Below, piece by piece: positions 62,868 to 64,000 of a stretch of 64,000 bases of DNA. The stretch comes from Pirellulales bacterium (GTDB lineage: Bacteria > Planctomycetota > Planctomycetia > Pirellulales > DATAWG01). Location: positions 62,001-126,000 of the forward strand of contig DATAWG010000025.1 in the NCBI GenBank assembly GCA_036267355.1. Reading direction: 5' to 3'. Below the pieces are notes generated by a model, which saw only the letters and a program-made list of their open reading frames with translations, made no database searches and was not told the origin of the DNA. Both the position numbers and the translations under genes were made by a program. Each line of letters opens with the position of its first letter. Position 1 is the stretch's first letter.

Positions 62868-64000
62868 TCACGTATAGCGCACGCCGCGGAATTCCGGTTC
62901 GAAGAATGGCGGGAGCAAGCCGTCGGCGTTGAGCAGGCCGGCGCGGGTGAGCCGGATCTCGTCGCCATCGACTTCCAAATTGCCGTCGGCCTGGTGCTGC
63001 TCCCACACGTCGCGCCACTGGTCGAGAATTTCAACGCCGAATTTATCGCGGAAGTAGCCGGCATCCAAGCGGCCGGTTTTGAGCTGCAAGATCATTTCGC
63101 GGATCAATAGTTGATGCGGCGACGGACGCATGCCGCGCCCCAGCGGCAGTTCGCCCCGATCCAAGGCGCCCACATACTGCGGCCAATCGGGCAGATTTTG
63201 ATAATGCACGCCCGAGATGTGCCCAAAGCTGGCCACGCCGGTGGCCAGCAAATCGCTGCCGCGCCACAAATTGTCGCGATAGCTGAAGTTCACCTTGCTC
63301 TTGTCTTTCACCACCGTGTAGGCGCTCGACACCGAATAGCCGGCCGCCAAAAATTCGTCGAGGGCATAGTCGAACCAAGCTCGCTTCGTCGGCCAATCGG
63401 CCACAGGCGTTTCGATCCGGTTGCCCAAGATGTCTTGCGAATAGAGCGTGTTGAACGGCAGCTCCATCTGGTAAATCGTCGCGCTGTCAGGCCCGAGCTC
63501 GATGGTGCGGCGGATGCAATCGCGCCAGTTGTCCCACGTCTCGCCGACCATGCCCGAGATCAGGTCGATATTCACATTGGCAAAGCCGGCGTCTTGGATC
63601 CATTTCCACGATTTGTAGACTTCGCCCGACAGGTGGGCGCGGCCATTTTCGCTGAGCACGGCGTCGCTGAAATTCTCGACACCAAGGCTGAGCCGCGTCA
63701 CGCCGAGATCCTTGAGCGTGTGCACTTTCGGCTCGGAAAGCGTGCCCGGCTCGCATTCGAAGGTGACTTCTTCGGCATGGTTCCAATTGATGTTGGCCCG
63801 CAGACGATCCACAAGCGACGTGAGTTGCTTGGCGCTCAAGAACGATGGCGTTCCGCCGCCAAAGTAGACGAAGCGAAACGGCCGGCCTCCCATCACCGGC
63901 AGCCGGCTGACTAGTTCGATCTCGCGCGAAAGCGCCGCGACATACTGTTCCACTTCGTGCGCGTTTTTATCGGTGTAGACGCGGAAGTAGCAAAACTTAC
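62868..64000 (-). CDS. HemW/coproporphyrinogen-oxidase-like radical SAM protein, 5' end outside window
   Basis: The reading frame is open to the window edge, so the N-terminus is missing. The visible part starts KFCYFRVYTDKNA, in which the Cys is the last of the CxxxCxxC radical-SAM cluster motif. Other motifs are VYFGGGTPSFL (GGGTP, SAM binding), VTFECEPGTL, RLSLGVENFSD and NVNIDLISGM. The C-terminal region LLNADGLLPPFFEPEF is typical of the coproporphyrinogen III oxidase-like family. It may act in anaerobic haem synthesis or as a haem chaperone (HemW); the sequence cannot decide. Confidence 0.9.
   Translation of the reverse strand, partial: KFCYFRVYTDKNAHEVEQYVAALSREIELVSRLPVMGGRPFRFVYFGGGTPSFLSAKQLTSLVDRLRANINWNHAEEVTFECEPGTLSEPKVHTLKDLGVTRLSLGVENFSDAVLSENGRAHLSGEVYKSWKWIQDAGFANVNIDLISGMVGETWDNWRDCIRRTIELGPDSATIYQMELPFNTLYSQDILGNRIETPVADWPTKRAWFDYALDEFLAAGYSVSSAYTVVKDKSKVNFSYRDNLWRGSDLLATGVASFGHISGVHYQNLPDWPQYVGALDRGELPLGRGMRPSPHQLLIREMILQLKTGRLDAGYFRDKFGVEILDQWRDVWEQHQADGNLEVDGDEIRLTRAGLLNADGLLPPFFEPEFRGVRYT

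Overview
The window looks like a chromosomal segment of a planctomycete, probably Pirellulales-like. It has high GC, many long secreted proteins with TPR, HEAT, VWA or beta-propeller architecture, a MoxR-DUF58-BatA/VWA operon of planctomycete type, a HYExAFE-family protein, and several families of short dispersed inverted repeats of the kind common in planctomycete genomes. This placement is inferred from gene content. No rRNA, tRNA or other phylogenetic marker apart from rsmG is present.

Layout. 1-3006 (minus): a topoisomerase VI pair, B subunit upstream of a window-truncated A subunit. 3007-6440: a repeat-rich intergenic region, two small secreted Tyr-rich proteins, a secreted protein with a Lys/Asp/Ala-rich tail, and an orphan small ORF. 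6438-12693 (plus): a TPR lipoprotein-like or secreted protein translationally coupled to a MORN-plus-tandem-CAP protein, then a HEAT/TPR secreted protein. 12793-17255: rhomboid protease, metallophosphoesterase, PHB-depolymerase-like esterase, SAM methyltransferase and a VWA protein. 17621-26079 (minus): a complete type I Wadjet anti-plasmid system, jetA-jetB-jetC-jetD. It is bordered on both sides by copies of one dispersed repeat, and upstream of jetA lie remnants of a sulfatase gene and an IS91-type transposase. 26724-30660: a TAT-exported Gfo/Idh/MocA oxidoreductase, an SGNH hydrolase and a secreted alpha/beta esterase. 30806-33773 (minus): a histidine kinase and an NtrC-type sigma-54 response regulator with an unusual start. 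34066-35589 (plus): a small conserved protein and a TlpA-like thioredoxin.

52510-35746 (minus) is one long co-directional cluster: a squalene-cyclase-fold secreted protein, MoxR ATPase, DUF58, a DUF559 endonuclease plus its decayed duplicate, a BatA-type VWA protein, a second membrane VWA protein, a DUF4175-like membrane protein, a coiled-coil secreted protein and three further secreted proteins. Several junctions are overlapping or tightly spaced, which suggests coordinated expression. MoxR/DUF58/VWA sets are generally thought to act in assembly or maturation of envelope protein complexes. 36-bp tandem repeats have invaded the DUF58/DUF559 stretch and now encode the DUF58 C-terminus.

52542-64000: SIMPL protein, PQQ-type beta-propeller protein, an enolase-superfamily enzyme (possibly cis-3-hydroxy-L-proline dehydratase), a HYExAFE protein with a possible PD-(D/E)XK nuclease signature, an APH-like kinase, rsmG, a degenerate metallophosphoesterase overlapping rsmG tail to tail, a second beta-propeller protein, and a HemW-like radical SAM protein cut by the window end.

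No new multi-gene system could be demonstrated from sequence alone. The items most worth following up are the Wadjet island with its flanking remnants, the HYExAFE motif reading, the duplicated endonuclease within the MoxR cluster, and two genes that appear to use non-canonical start codons.
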